A stretch of DNA of 64,000 nt from Citrobacter sp. FP75 (lineage in GTDB: Bacteria > Pseudomonadota > Gammaproteobacteria > Enterobacterales > Enterobacteriaceae). The notes below the pieces were generated by a model. The model was not told the origin of the DNA. It saw only the letters and a program-made list of their open reading frames with translations, and made no database searches. Each line of letters begins with the position of its first letter. The first letter of the stretch is position 1. The DNA lies in the NCBI RefSeq assembly GCF_018342065.1, contig NZ_JAFDOE010000007.1:162430-226429 (forward strand), in the 5' to 3' direction. The translations under genes were made by a program, and so were the position numbers. This document shows, in pieces, positions 8,751-16,431 of the stretch.

Positions 8751-8818
8751 TTTTCTTCCCTTTTCCAGTCGACAACCAGCGAGTCTTATTGAACCGCTGC
8801 TGTGAACAGGGTACGCCT

Positions 8819-8846
8819 CAAAATATACATTTTAAATACCATTTAT
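8819..8846 (-). promoter_or_regulatory. Candidate NsrR operator upstream of yeaR
   Basis: On the minus strand, AAATGGTATTT is followed by AAAATGTATATT. Each resembles the 11-bp NsrR half site (AAGATGYATTT-like). E. coli yeaR is an NsrR target, so a site here is expected, but the match is imperfect. It lies about 70 bp before the yeaR start. Confidence 0.4.
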
Positions 8847-8896
8847 TGGTTATTGCTGTCATTGACTGACAATGAAAAGAATCGGGAAAAACTGAA

Positions 8897-8918
8897 GACC
8901 CGCCACCATGAGCGGGTC
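8897..8918 (-). terminator. Terminator of leuE
   Basis: GACCCGC-CACCATGA-GCGGGTC hairpin just after the leuE stop, followed on the minus strand by a T-rich stretch. Confidence 0.75.
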
Positions 8919-8925
8919 AGTGGCG

Positions 8926-9564
8926 TTACGACTGAAGCGTCGCCAGACGAGCAGCAAAACCAACAAAAATTAAACCGATAAGGGAATTGCCCACCTTTGC
9001 CAGTTTCTTCTTCGTGCGAATATACTGCGTAACAAAAGCGCCTGAGAAAATAAGGAAGCTCAGGTAGAAAAAACTCACCACTTCAAGCGTAATGGCCAAA
9101 ATAAAGAACGACAATCCCGAGTGCGCCGCATTGACGTCAATAAACTGGACGAAAAACGACACATAAAACAGGATGGCTTTCGGGTTGGTCAGGCTCAAAA
9201 TTAATGCGCGTTTAAAAATAGCGCCAAATGGCGTTTCTTCCGTCGCGGTATCCGTGGCCTTCGATTTTAACGTGGCATACAGGATCTTCGCACCGAGATA
9301 CAGCAGATAAAAAGCACCCAAATAACGCACGATATTAAACAAAACGGGCGTTGTTTTGATCAATGCCGCAACGCCTGCGTAGGCCAAAAACATCAGCACG
9401 GCATCACCGATAAACACACCGCATGCGGCAAGATAACCGCCTTTCACCCCTCGCCCGACGCTGTTCTTCAGCACAAATATCGTGTTTGGGCCCGGCACCA
9501 GCACGATAAAAATAGCCCCCACCAGATACGTCCAGTAATTCAGAACTCCATACTCTGCGAACAC
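8926..9564 (-). CDS. leuE: Leucine exporter LeuE (RhtB/LysE family)
   Basis: 212 residues when started at the GTG at 9564, the same length as E. coli LeuE (YeaS). The longer in-frame extension is rejected because AGGAAGAGG sits just before the GTG and E. coli begins at [13 protein letters not shown]. Six membrane segments and the family signature VPGPNT are present, as are [15 protein letters not shown] and a C-terminal [11 protein letters not shown]. It exports leucine and some other hydrophobic amino acids across the inner membrane. Confidence 0.93.
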   Translation of the reverse strand: MFAEYGVLNYWTYLVGAIFIVLVPGPNTIFVLKNSVGRGVKGGYLAACGVFIGDAVLMFLAYAGVAALIKTTPVLFNIVRYLGAFYLLYLGAKILYATLKSKATDTATEETPFGAIFKRALILSLTNPKAILFYVSFFVQFIDVNAAHSGLSFFILAITLEVVSFFYLSFLIFSGAFVTQYIRTKKKLAKVGNSLIGLIFVGFAARLATLQS

Positions 9565-9823
9565 GTTAACCTCTTCCTGGTAAAACACATGCACTTGCTG
9601 CGAGACAATATGCTAACGAATGCATCGCCTGATGGAAAGGGAAATAAGGCCGGAAAGCACTTCCACAATTTATAGCGCCAAACCGCGCGCCAAAAATAAT
9701 TTTCGTTCCATATTTGCAACGATGAAACTCATTTTTGCGACTACCCAATATCCCGGATAGCCACTACTGTTTATCAATAGATTTAGCCCTCAAGGCACCC
9801 TCTCATCACCTGGAGAAAGAAAA

Positions 9824-10450
9824 ATGACTATTGCTTATAAACGTGTTGATAAAGATCAGGCTGCCGTACTGTTGGTCGATCACCAGGCGGGTTTGCTGTC
9901 GCTGGTTCGTGACATTGATCCCGACAAGTTTAAGAACAACGTGCTGGCACTGGCCGATCTGGCGAAGTACTTCAAATTGCCAACCATTCTGACCACCAGC
10001 TTTGAAACCGGCCCTAATGGCCCACTGGTACCCGAGCTAAAAGCCCTGTTTCCTGACGCGCCCTACATCGCACGTCCGGGGCAGATTAACGCCTGGGACA
10101 ACGAAGATTTTGTCAAAGCGATTAAAGCGACGGGTAAAAAGCAGCTAATTATCGCCGGGGTCGTTACCGAAGTGTGCGTCGCGTTCCCTGCGCTGTCGGC
10201 CATTGAAGCTGGGTTCGACGTTTTCGTGGTCACCGATGCTTCCGGTACATTTAACCCACTGACCCGCGACTCCGCCTGGAACCGTATGTCGTCTGCTGGC
10301 GTACAGTTGATGACCTGGTTCGGCCTGGCCTGCGAGTTACACCGCGACTGGCGTAATGACGTTGAAGGACTGGGCACACTGTTCTCCAACCATATTCCTG
10401 ACTACCGCAACCTGATGACCAGCTACAGCACGCTGGCTGCCGGAAAATAA
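9824..10450 (+). CDS. ycaC: YcaC-type isochorismatase-fold hydrolase
   Basis: 208 residues of the cysteine-hydrolase (isochorismatase-like) fold. Asp in LLVDHQAG near residue 20, a Lys in the middle, and the catalytic Cys in GVVTEVCVAFPAL form the triad. It is close to E. coli YcaC (shared ILTTSFETGPNGPLVPELKA) over its entire length, including the C terminus NHIPDYRNLMTSY. The substrate of this branch is unknown. In E. coli ycaC lies elsewhere, so this may be a relocated copy or a paralogue. AGAAAGAAAA precedes the ATG. Confidence 0.88.
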   Translation: MTIAYKRVDKDQAAVLLVDHQAGLLSLVRDIDPDKFKNNVLALADLAKYFKLPTILTTSFETGPNGPLVPELKALFPDAPYIARPGQINAWDNEDFVKAIKATGKKQLIIAGVVTEVCVAFPALSAIEAGFDVFVVTDASGTFNPLTRDSAWNRMSSAGVQLMTWFGLACELHRDWRNDVEGLGTLFSNHIPDYRNLMTSYSTLAAGK

Positions 10451-10466
10451 TTTCAACGCGTTCAAC

Positions 10467-10490
10467 AACCCGCCGTTACCGGCGGGTTTT
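10467..10490 (+). terminator. Terminator of the ycaC-like gene
   Basis: AACCCGCCG-TTAC-CGGCGGGTTTT: a perfect GC stem with a T run, 17 bp past the stop. Confidence 0.9.
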
Positions 10491-10508
10491 AATACAGCCA
10501 TGCCTGAA

Positions 10509-11159
10509 TTAGTGATGCAGCATCTCGTCGATGACCTCTTCCGCTTTTAGCTGGTACGGATAATAGGTTGGCCAGTTGTCCATCTCTGCAAGCAGAGCCG
10601 CCTGCGACGTATTTCCCATAAAGATGTGATAGTGGCTCGATTTGCGTGGCGCAATAATATGATCGCTAAACTGAACGTATTTCGGCGCGTTGCTGTTTGC
10701 CTCTTTGCACTCAAACAGATAACGCACACCCTTTTTACCTGACGTGTAAGTCAATATTTTGTACCCGGCATAGTCATATTTGCACGACGCAACCTGATTA
10801 CCGGTATGAAACTCCATCACACCGTTCTCGATGCCGATAGTGTCCACCTTGGTGGCATAGCCTTTGCGGTAATAGGCTTTAATCTCCTCCGCTGTTTTAC
10901 TTTTATCCTTCTCGGCTTTTTTCTTAAATACCGGATCCAGCTCGCCACTGAGCAGATAAGGGTAGACAGACTGCCACATTCCATCCCAGTCGGTCAGCTC
11001 CCGGTCCTTCACATTGCTATTATCAAAAACGCCCTCTGACGCTTTTTGCTCTATTTCGGTCATCGGCGCGCCGTGGGAATGATGCCCATGAGCCAACGCC
11101 TGACTACTGATGAACAGCATCCCCAGAACAGCTGCCAGTTTTTCCAAACGAATAGCCAA
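10509..11159 (-). CDS. zinT: Periplasmic zinc-binding protein ZinT (YodA)
   Basis: 216-residue precursor with a signal peptide ending at SQALA, then the His-rich metal-binding start HGHHSHG, and a lipocalin-like domain with the conserved SSHYHIFMG segment near the C terminus. ZinT captures zinc in the periplasm and helps load the ZnuABC importer under zinc starvation (known in E. coli and Salmonella). A near-perfect Zur box lies just upstream. Full length. Confidence 0.95.
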   Translation of the reverse strand: MAIRLEKLAAVLGMLFISSQALAHGHHSHGAPMTEIEQKASEGVFDNSNVKDRELTDWDGMWQSVYPYLLSGELDPVFKKKAEKDKSKTAEEIKAYYRKGYATKVDTIGIENGVMEFHTGNQVASCKYDYAGYKILTYTSGKKGVRYLFECKEANSNAPKYVQFSDHIIAPRKSSHYHIFMGNTSQAALLAEMDNWPTYYPYQLKAEEVIDEMLHH

Positions 11160-11186
11160 AATTCCACCCTCAATATGTTTGCGAGT

Positions 11187-11210
11187 GAAATGTTATAATA
11201 TAACATTACG
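11187..11210 (-). promoter_or_regulatory. Zur box of zinT
   Basis: GAAATGTTATAATATAACATTACG, read on the plus strand, is a palindrome close to the enterobacterial Zur consensus. It ends about 30 bp before the zinT start codon on the minus strand. It predicts repression by zinc-loaded Zur. Confidence 0.85.
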
Positions 11211-11276
11211 AATTAATCAACGCGGTTATGCAACATTCAACCGCGTTGATAAGCCATTAACACAGAGAAAGGACGA

Positions 11277-11867
11277 TTATGGACAAGGCAGCATTCGCGA
11301 GCATATCTGATCAAGCAATGCCTGCTGATGGCTGATGATGAGTATACCCAACGGGCGACGCTGGCATTCTTCAAGCAGCAGAGCCCATACGTCTCGTTGA
11401 ATAGAAGGGTCAAGCTGGGCGGTAATTTCATCGGCAATGAGAAAACGCGTGCGTGGGTCAAGCGCGCGAAGCAGTGCAATACGCGCCAGTTCGCCACCGG
11501 AAAGCTGCCCGGGGCGGCGGGTTAACCATTCAGGGTTGATATGCAAACGGGCGAGCGTTGTTGCGTCCGGCTGCCAGGCATCCCGCACCGCATCACCTGT
11601 AGTCCGCCAGGGGTTGAACGTCAGTTCCGGATGTTGCGGCACCAGCTGTACCGGGCAATATTGCCCGACCGGTAACGGTTTATCATCGACTAAAATTTCA
11701 CCGTATGTTGGCTTTTGCCATCCGGCAAGCACGCGTCCCAGCGTGGTTTTCCCGGTTCCGCTGGGTGCGCAAATCCCCATGCGTTCCCCGATAGCCAGCG
11801 AGAACGTCAGATTTTGCCACAGCATCTTGCCGCCCTGGCGAATAGTAACATCACGACAGCACAGCAT
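11277..11867 (-). CDS. ABC transporter ATPase 2 (peptide/nickel type)
   Basis: 196 residues: Walker A GICAPSGTGKTTLGR, Q-loop LVPQHPELTFNP, signature LSGGELARIALLRAL, Walker B FLIADEITAQLD and the H-loop ISHQQALL. It is shorter than the usual 260-residue OppF/NikE subunits and lacks their C-terminal extension. It overlaps the first ATPase by 17 bp, so the two are translationally coupled. It is the last gene of a five-gene importer operon and should form a heterodimer with ATPase 1 in the cytoplasm. Confidence 0.88.
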   Translation of the reverse strand: MLCCRDVTIRQGGKMLWQNLTFSLAIGERMGICAPSGTGKTTLGRVLAGWQKPTYGEILVDDKPLPVGQYCPVQLVPQHPELTFNPWRTTGDAVRDAWQPDATTLARLHINPEWLTRRPGQLSGGELARIALLRALDPRTRFLIADEITAQLDPSIQRDVWALLLEECQRRPLGILIISHQQALLDQICSRMLPCP

Positions 11868-12645
11868 TCAGCTCTCCAAAAAGTTGATTTCTTTCAGGTA
11901 GCGCCCGCCATTGCCGCTGCAGCTGTTCGCTTATTTCCCCACGCAGCAACTGTTCCCGACTCACGTTATCCGATACCCGTCCCTGATGCAGAGCGACAAT
12001 GCGGTCCGCATGACGCGCAGCCAGCGTAAGATCGTGCGTCACCCACAGCACGCCGCGTCCCTGCTCGCAAAGCCCGCGCAAATGCCCAAGCAGCTGATTA
12101 GCCAATGGCGCATCGAGCCAGGCAGTAATTTCATCGGCGAGGATATACCGCGCCTGACTGAGCGACGCATGGCACGCCAGAATACGTTTAGCCATCCCAC
12201 CGGAAAGCTGGCGCGGGAAGGCATCTAATACGCTGGCATCCAGTTGACTACGCTGGAGCAGTTGTGTCATTTCCCCCGCATCCCAGGGCTTACCGGAGAG
12301 CTGACTCGCTCTTTTTAAATGTTTTTCAATGCTCAGCAATGGATTCAGCGCCTGTACACCTTGCGGTACATAACTAAAGGTATTGCCGCGACATTCACGG
12401 ATCTCATTGCGATCCAGCGTTTTGCCATCGAGAGTTATCGCGCCCTTAACGCGCAGATTCTCAGGTAGCAGATCGAGCAGGCACTGCAACAGCAGGCTCT
12501 TACCTTCTCCGCTGCCGCCGACTAACGCCACCATCTGACCGGGTGCAATATCAAAAGAAATATCCTGCAGCAGCGATGACCATTTTCTCGCGCCGTACCA
12601 GCGATAGCGCGCCACGTCCAGCGAGACCTGCTTTAGACTCAACAT
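11851..12645 (-). CDS. ABC transporter ATPase 1 (peptide/nickel type)
   Basis: 264 residues with Walker A LVGGSGEGKSLLLQC, Q-loop SYVPQGVQALNPLL, signature RQLSGGMAKRILA, Walker B YILADEITAWLD and H-loop WVTHDLTLA. The signature GGMAKR, and the Trp after the Walker B Asp-Glu, are unusual but not inactivating as far as can be seen. It overlaps the permease upstream by 7 bp and the second ATPase by 17 bp. Confidence 0.88.
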   Translation of the reverse strand: MLSLKQVSLDVARYRWYGARKWSSLLQDISFDIAPGQMVALVGGSGEGKSLLLQCLLDLLPENLRVKGAITLDGKTLDRNEIRECRGNTFSYVPQGVQALNPLLSIEKHLKRASQLSGKPWDAGEMTQLLQRSQLDASVLDAFPRQLSGGMAKRILACHASLSQARYILADEITAWLDAPLANQLLGHLRGLCEQGRGVLWVTHDLTLAARHADRIVALHQGRVSDNVSREQLLRGEISEQLQRQWRALPERNQLFGELNAVLS

Positions 12646-13451
12646 GCTTCACCTCTCAACCACAAACGATGTACCGCCCTGGCAAACTGGTCAAATAACA
12701 TCACCAGGCTGAACAGCATTAATCCTGGAAACAGCACCAGCCACCAGTTGCCGTGACTGATAAATCGCAGCGCATCCGCCAGTAGCAGCCCCAGCGACGG
12801 TTCATGCGGCGCCAGCCCGAATCCAAGAAAACTCAACGCCGCGCTATGTAACACCGCGTGCGGAAACATCAACAACGTGCCGGTTAACCATTGCGGCAAA
12901 AGCGCAGGTAAATAGTGATGGCGCCAGCAGTAAAAATGACCGTGCCCCAGCCGTCGGGTCAGCATCAGGTAGTCACTGTGTGCGACACGTTCTGCCTCGG
13001 CGCGCAGGATCAAGGCCAGGCGCGGCCAGTGGGTCAGCGCAACCGCCAGCACGACCCCACTTTTACCGCCGCCAAGGGTAAAACAGATCAGAATAAGCAG
13101 CAGCAGATGCGGCATAGAGAGCATGGCGTCAGTGACCAGACGCATCAGGACATCCATACGCGGATGTAACCGCGAAACCGCCGCCATCAATAAGGCAATC
13201 AATCCGCTACACAATGCCGCGCCGATACCAATCTGCAGGCTGGTTAGCGCTCCCTGAAAACAACGCACCCATAAATCACGTCCGAGGTTATCCGTACCAA
13301 ACCAGTGCAGCGCATCCGGTGGCAGATGGCGGGCCAGCAGGTCGACGTTCAGCGCATTATCCAGCGTGGCGGAACCATACAGGGCGATGAAGAGTAGCCC
13401 CCCCGCAGACAGCAGCAGGCGAATTAACGTTGGGGTTGGGTTATAGAGCAT
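12639..13451 (-). CDS. ABC transporter permease 2 (DppC/NikC-like)
   Basis: 270 residues with about six membrane helices. The EAA-loop region (LILRAEAERVAHSDYLMLTRRLG) is conserved for contacting the ATPases. The motif HWFGTDNLGRDLW near residue 50 is characteristic of the DppC/NikC half. It overlaps the preceding permease by 11 bp. Confidence 0.88.
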   Translation of the reverse strand: MLYNPTPTLIRLLLSAGGLLFIALYGSATLDNALNVDLLARHLPPDALHWFGTDNLGRDLWVRCFQGALTSLQIGIGAALCSGLIALLMAAVSRLHPRMDVLMRLVTDAMLSMPHLLLLILICFTLGGGKSGVVLAVALTHWPRLALILRAEAERVAHSDYLMLTRRLGHGHFYCWRHHYLPALLPQWLTGTLLMFPHAVLHSAALSFLGFGLAPHEPSLGLLLADALRFISHGNWWLVLFPGLMLFSLVMLFDQFARAVHRLWLRGEAC

Positions 13452-14436
13452 CAGGACGCTCCACCGCTCGATTCAGAACATGGACTAACCAGGAAGAGAG
13501 CGAGTTGCCCATAAACACCAGCACGGTACTGAACAGGACGATCCCCATCAGTAGCGGCACATCGCCACGCAATCCGGCATCGATGGTGGCCTGCCCCAGT
13601 CCGGGATACGCAAAGACTTTTTCAGCCAGCAATGCGCCACCGAACAGTTCGCCAAGCGAAGCGAACTGCAGGCACAGCGCCGGAGTGATGGCGTGGCGCA
13701 GGACCTGATGGCGCAGCAGCGACCACCCCCTGTCCCCCTGGGAACGGGCAAAACGGACGAATTCGCTTTTCATCACGCTGGCGATGCTTTCTCGGGTATG
13801 GAGCGTAATTTGCCCTAATCCCAATAAACTGAGGGCACATACCGGAAGAACCAGATGGCGCAGACGCTCAGTGAAGGTTGCCATATCGCCACTATTACCC
13901 GGTTCCCACGCACAGCAGACGGGGAGCAACGGCCAGCGTACCGCAAACACGGCCAGCAGCAGCATACCAATCCAGAAGGTCGGCAATGATGAGAGCAGAT
14001 AGCTGAGGCGGCAGATCATTTTATCCGGCCAGCGGTTCAGAAAGCGCCCGGCGACAAACCCCATTGCTGTGCCCAACAAACCCGACAATAACCATGCGCC
14101 ACTCAGCAGCGCGAAAGAGGTAGCAAAACGCTCTTTGATCACGCTGGCGACCGGCGCATTAAACAGCATCGAATACCCGAGATCGCCCTGTAAGACGCGT
14201 GCAAACCAGTGCCCGAAACGTTCCCACAGCGGCTGATCCAACCCCCAGCGTGCGGCGATACGCGCATACTGTTCTGGCGGAACATGCAGAAGATCGTTAC
14301 CAATATAGGCACGAATCGGATCGACAGGCGAAAAGCTGAGCAGGATGAAGGTGCCAGCAGCAACCAGCACCAACAACACTACCAGCCGTACAAAATGTCC
14401 CACAACAGACTTCATCAACGGCAGGTCCAGGTCCAT
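13441..14436 (-). CDS. ABC transporter permease 1 (DppB/NikB-like)
   Basis: 331 residues; a DppB/NikB-type permease with an N-terminal membrane helix, the signature LGLDQPLWERFGHWFARVL-like segment after a loop (here RWGLDQPLWERF), then the EAA region and further helices. It overlaps the binding-protein gene by 22 bp, showing tight coupling through the operon. It would form the membrane channel with permease 2. Confidence 0.88.
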   Translation of the reverse strand: MDLDLPLMKSVVGHFVRLVVLLVLVAAGTFILLSFSPVDPIRAYIGNDLLHVPPEQYARIAARWGLDQPLWERFGHWFARVLQGDLGYSMLFNAPVASVIKERFATSFALLSGAWLLSGLLGTAMGFVAGRFLNRWPDKMICRLSYLLSSLPTFWIGMLLLAVFAVRWPLLPVCCAWEPGNSGDMATFTERLRHLVLPVCALSLLGLGQITLHTRESIASVMKSEFVRFARSQGDRGWSLLRHQVLRHAITPALCLQFASLGELFGGALLAEKVFAYPGLGQATIDAGLRGDVPLLMGIVLFSTVLVFMGNSLSSWLVHVLNRAVERPDAL

Positions 14437-16001
14437 TCATCAAGATTGTTGAGCAGAGACCAACTGCCGTGAATTTCCGGCGCGCCTTTACCCAGGTTAA
14501 TGCACGGATTGGCCAGATAGGTGTGCTGTATATTCAGTAACCATGCCCACGCAGCATCGCCCTGGACACCTGCGCCCTGCTTACCATCCCATTCCACCTG
14601 TTGCCAGAAAGGCACCGCTTTTTGCCAGTCCGCAGCATCAACGGCTTGTTTCAGATGCTGTTCAACCACAGGATTGCTGTAATAGCCGGGGTTGTAATAC
14701 TCAACGCCCGCAGCCTGCCCGCTGTAGTGATGGAAAAGCTCCATCGGATCTAAACTTCCCCAGCCAAACAGCGTGGGGTTCGCATGCATATGCCGCTCAA
14801 CGGTTTCCCAGCTTCCGGATTGCAGTGATACCGCAATGCCTACAGGCTCAAGCATCGCACGCACAGCTTCGGCTAAATCCCGACGCGTACTGTCGCCGCT
14901 CGCATACCATAACGTCAGGCGGGCTTCTTTGCCGTCTTTTACACGCACGCCATCCGGGCCGACTTTCCAGCCAGCCTGTTCCAGAATGGTACGTGCTTTT
15001 TCAGCGTCGCCATCTTTAAATGCAACCGATGGCCCCTGCCACGGCAACCCCTGAACCGCGCTGTACGCCGGGATAGCGTGACCTTCCATAACCTGCTCAG
15101 CAAGCTGCTTACGGTCGATGGCATAGTTGATGGCTCGTCTGATGGCGACATCGGCCGTAATATCGTTACCTACCGGATAACCGTTAGCATCTTTCTTGCC
15201 TGCCGGCACCATCGGGAAGACAATCCCTCGGTTCTCTACGCTGTTGCGAACCCACAGCTTCAAATTGCTTTGCTGAGGAGCAACGGCCATTGACGGCGCA
15301 ATACGTACCAGACCCAGTTGCCCACTGCGTGCGGCTGCATACGCGTTATCTTCGTCCAGGAAGACAAATACCAGCCGGTTAAAATCATTTTTCTTACCGG
15401 CATACCAGGGGTTAGCTTCTACGATCAACTGCTGACCCGGTTGAAAACTCACCAACCGATAAGGACCAGCGCCAATCGGATTTCTGGCAAATGTTTTTTC
15501 ATCGTATTGTTTTGCCGGAACAATGCCTAACGAGCCCAGCACATTCACAAACGTACTCTGCGGACTGCGTAGCGTTATTTCTACCGTACGATTGTCTTTC
15601 TGGCGGGCATGGATGAAATTCCCCATGTCGATTTTCCCACCACTTGTCGCGGCTTTGTTGAAGGTGAACACCACATCTTCAGCCGTGAGCGGGGATCCAT
15701 CGGAGAATTTAAGATCGGGTTTTAACGTTAACGTCCAGGTTTTACCATCTGCATTGGTCGCCACCTTTTCCGTCAACAGGTTTCCCCAACTCATATCCGC
15801 ATTTTGCTTTAATAAAGGCGCATGCAGTAGCAGATAGCTGCCGTGACTCCAGCCCAGCATCGGGTCAAACCCTTCCGTGGGTTCTGGCCCAATAGCCAGT
15901 TTTAACGTCTGCCCTTGTGCCGCAGGTTGTGCAGCCAAAAGGGAGGAAGAAAATGCCAGTGTCAATGCACACGTCAGCCGTGCCAGCTTGCCTTTAATCA
16001 T
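14415..16001 (-). CDS. Family 5 extracellular solute-binding protein
   Basis: 528-residue precursor with a signal peptide (hydrophobic run ending near SSLLAAQP). It is a family 5 (DppA/OppA/NikA) periplasmic binding protein, with the typical KPDLKFSDGSPLTAEDVVFTF and PIGAGPYRLVSF motifs. First gene of a five-gene importer operon. The ligand could be a peptide or a metal chelate. The divergent Fur-controlled receptor and adjacent zinT favour a metal-related ligand, but this is inference. Salmonella has, as I recall, a similar unassigned ABC operon (STM1255-1259) in the same area. Confidence 0.87.
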   Translation of the reverse strand: MIKGKLARLTCALTLAFSSSLLAAQPAAQGQTLKLAIGPEPTEGFDPMLGWSHGSYLLLHAPLLKQNADMSWGNLLTEKVATNADGKTWTLTLKPDLKFSDGSPLTAEDVVFTFNKAATSGGKIDMGNFIHARQKDNRTVEITLRSPQSTFVNVLGSLGIVPAKQYDEKTFARNPIGAGPYRLVSFQPGQQLIVEANPWYAGKKNDFNRLVFVFLDEDNAYAAARSGQLGLVRIAPSMAVAPQQSNLKLWVRNSVENRGIVFPMVPAGKKDANGYPVGNDITADVAIRRAINYAIDRKQLAEQVMEGHAIPAYSAVQGLPWQGPSVAFKDGDAEKARTILEQAGWKVGPDGVRVKDGKEARLTLWYASGDSTRRDLAEAVRAMLEPVGIAVSLQSGSWETVERHMHANPTLFGWGSLDPMELFHHYSGQAAGVEYYNPGYYSNPVVEQHLKQAVDAADWQKAVPFWQQVEWDGKQGAGVQGDAAWAWLLNIQHTYLANPCINLGKGAPEIHGSWSLLNNLDEWTWTCR

Positions 16002-16116
16002 TATGTTATCCAGATTTGCATTATTTTATGCCGTTCAACGATTGATTGCCGTTAAACGGTCTCCGGGGAAAGTGATTATGGCGGACAGAAATGGTGAAAA
16101 AAATGATGCGGCTCAG

Positions 16117-16152
16117 AAAAGTATGATGATTTCATAAAATTATCATACTTTT
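16117..16152. repeat. 11-bp inverted repeat in the ABC/TonB divergent region
   Basis: AAAAGTATGAT (16117-16127) and ATCATACTTTT (16142-16152) are perfect inverted repeats 14 bp apart, about 115 bp before the binding-protein gene. They could be a regulator site or an RNA hairpin in a leader. No known consensus was recognised. Confidence 0.5.
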
Positions 16153-16301
16153 TTCTGATACTCCGTTATGAGTACGATTTGAATCGTAGAGAATTGCTTA
16201 AACCGTAGCCATTTGTTCAATGACATATTCATCCCAGCCTAACAATTGCCAATGCAGACTATTGGTCTTCCTGCCATTTCCTTATCTGAAATTTATGACA
16301 A

Positions 16302-16334
16302 TTTATGTATATTTATTAAAGAAATACACATAAA
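16302..16334. repeat. 13-bp imperfect inverted repeat upstream of the Fur box
   Basis: TTTATGTATATTT (16302-16314) pairs with AAATACACATAAA (16322-16334) with one mismatch. It lies 23 bp before the Fur box of the TonB receptor and may be a second regulator site. Confidence 0.35.
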
Positions 16335-16356
16335 GTGACAAGTTATGTAAATTTGT

Positions 16357-16381
16357 AATGATAATTATTTGTATTATCATT
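16357..16381 (+). promoter_or_regulatory. Fur box of the TonB-dependent receptor
   Basis: AATGATAAT-TATTTGT-ATTATCATT: perfect 9-bp arms closely resembling the Fur consensus (GATAATGATAATCATTATC). It lies 50 bp before the receptor start and predicts repression by iron-loaded Fur. It may also affect the divergent ABC operon. Confidence 0.8.
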
Positions 16382-16431
16382 TCCATCAATTATCTTACTG
16401 CCTTTGAATTTTTAACAAAGGAAGTTTGACT

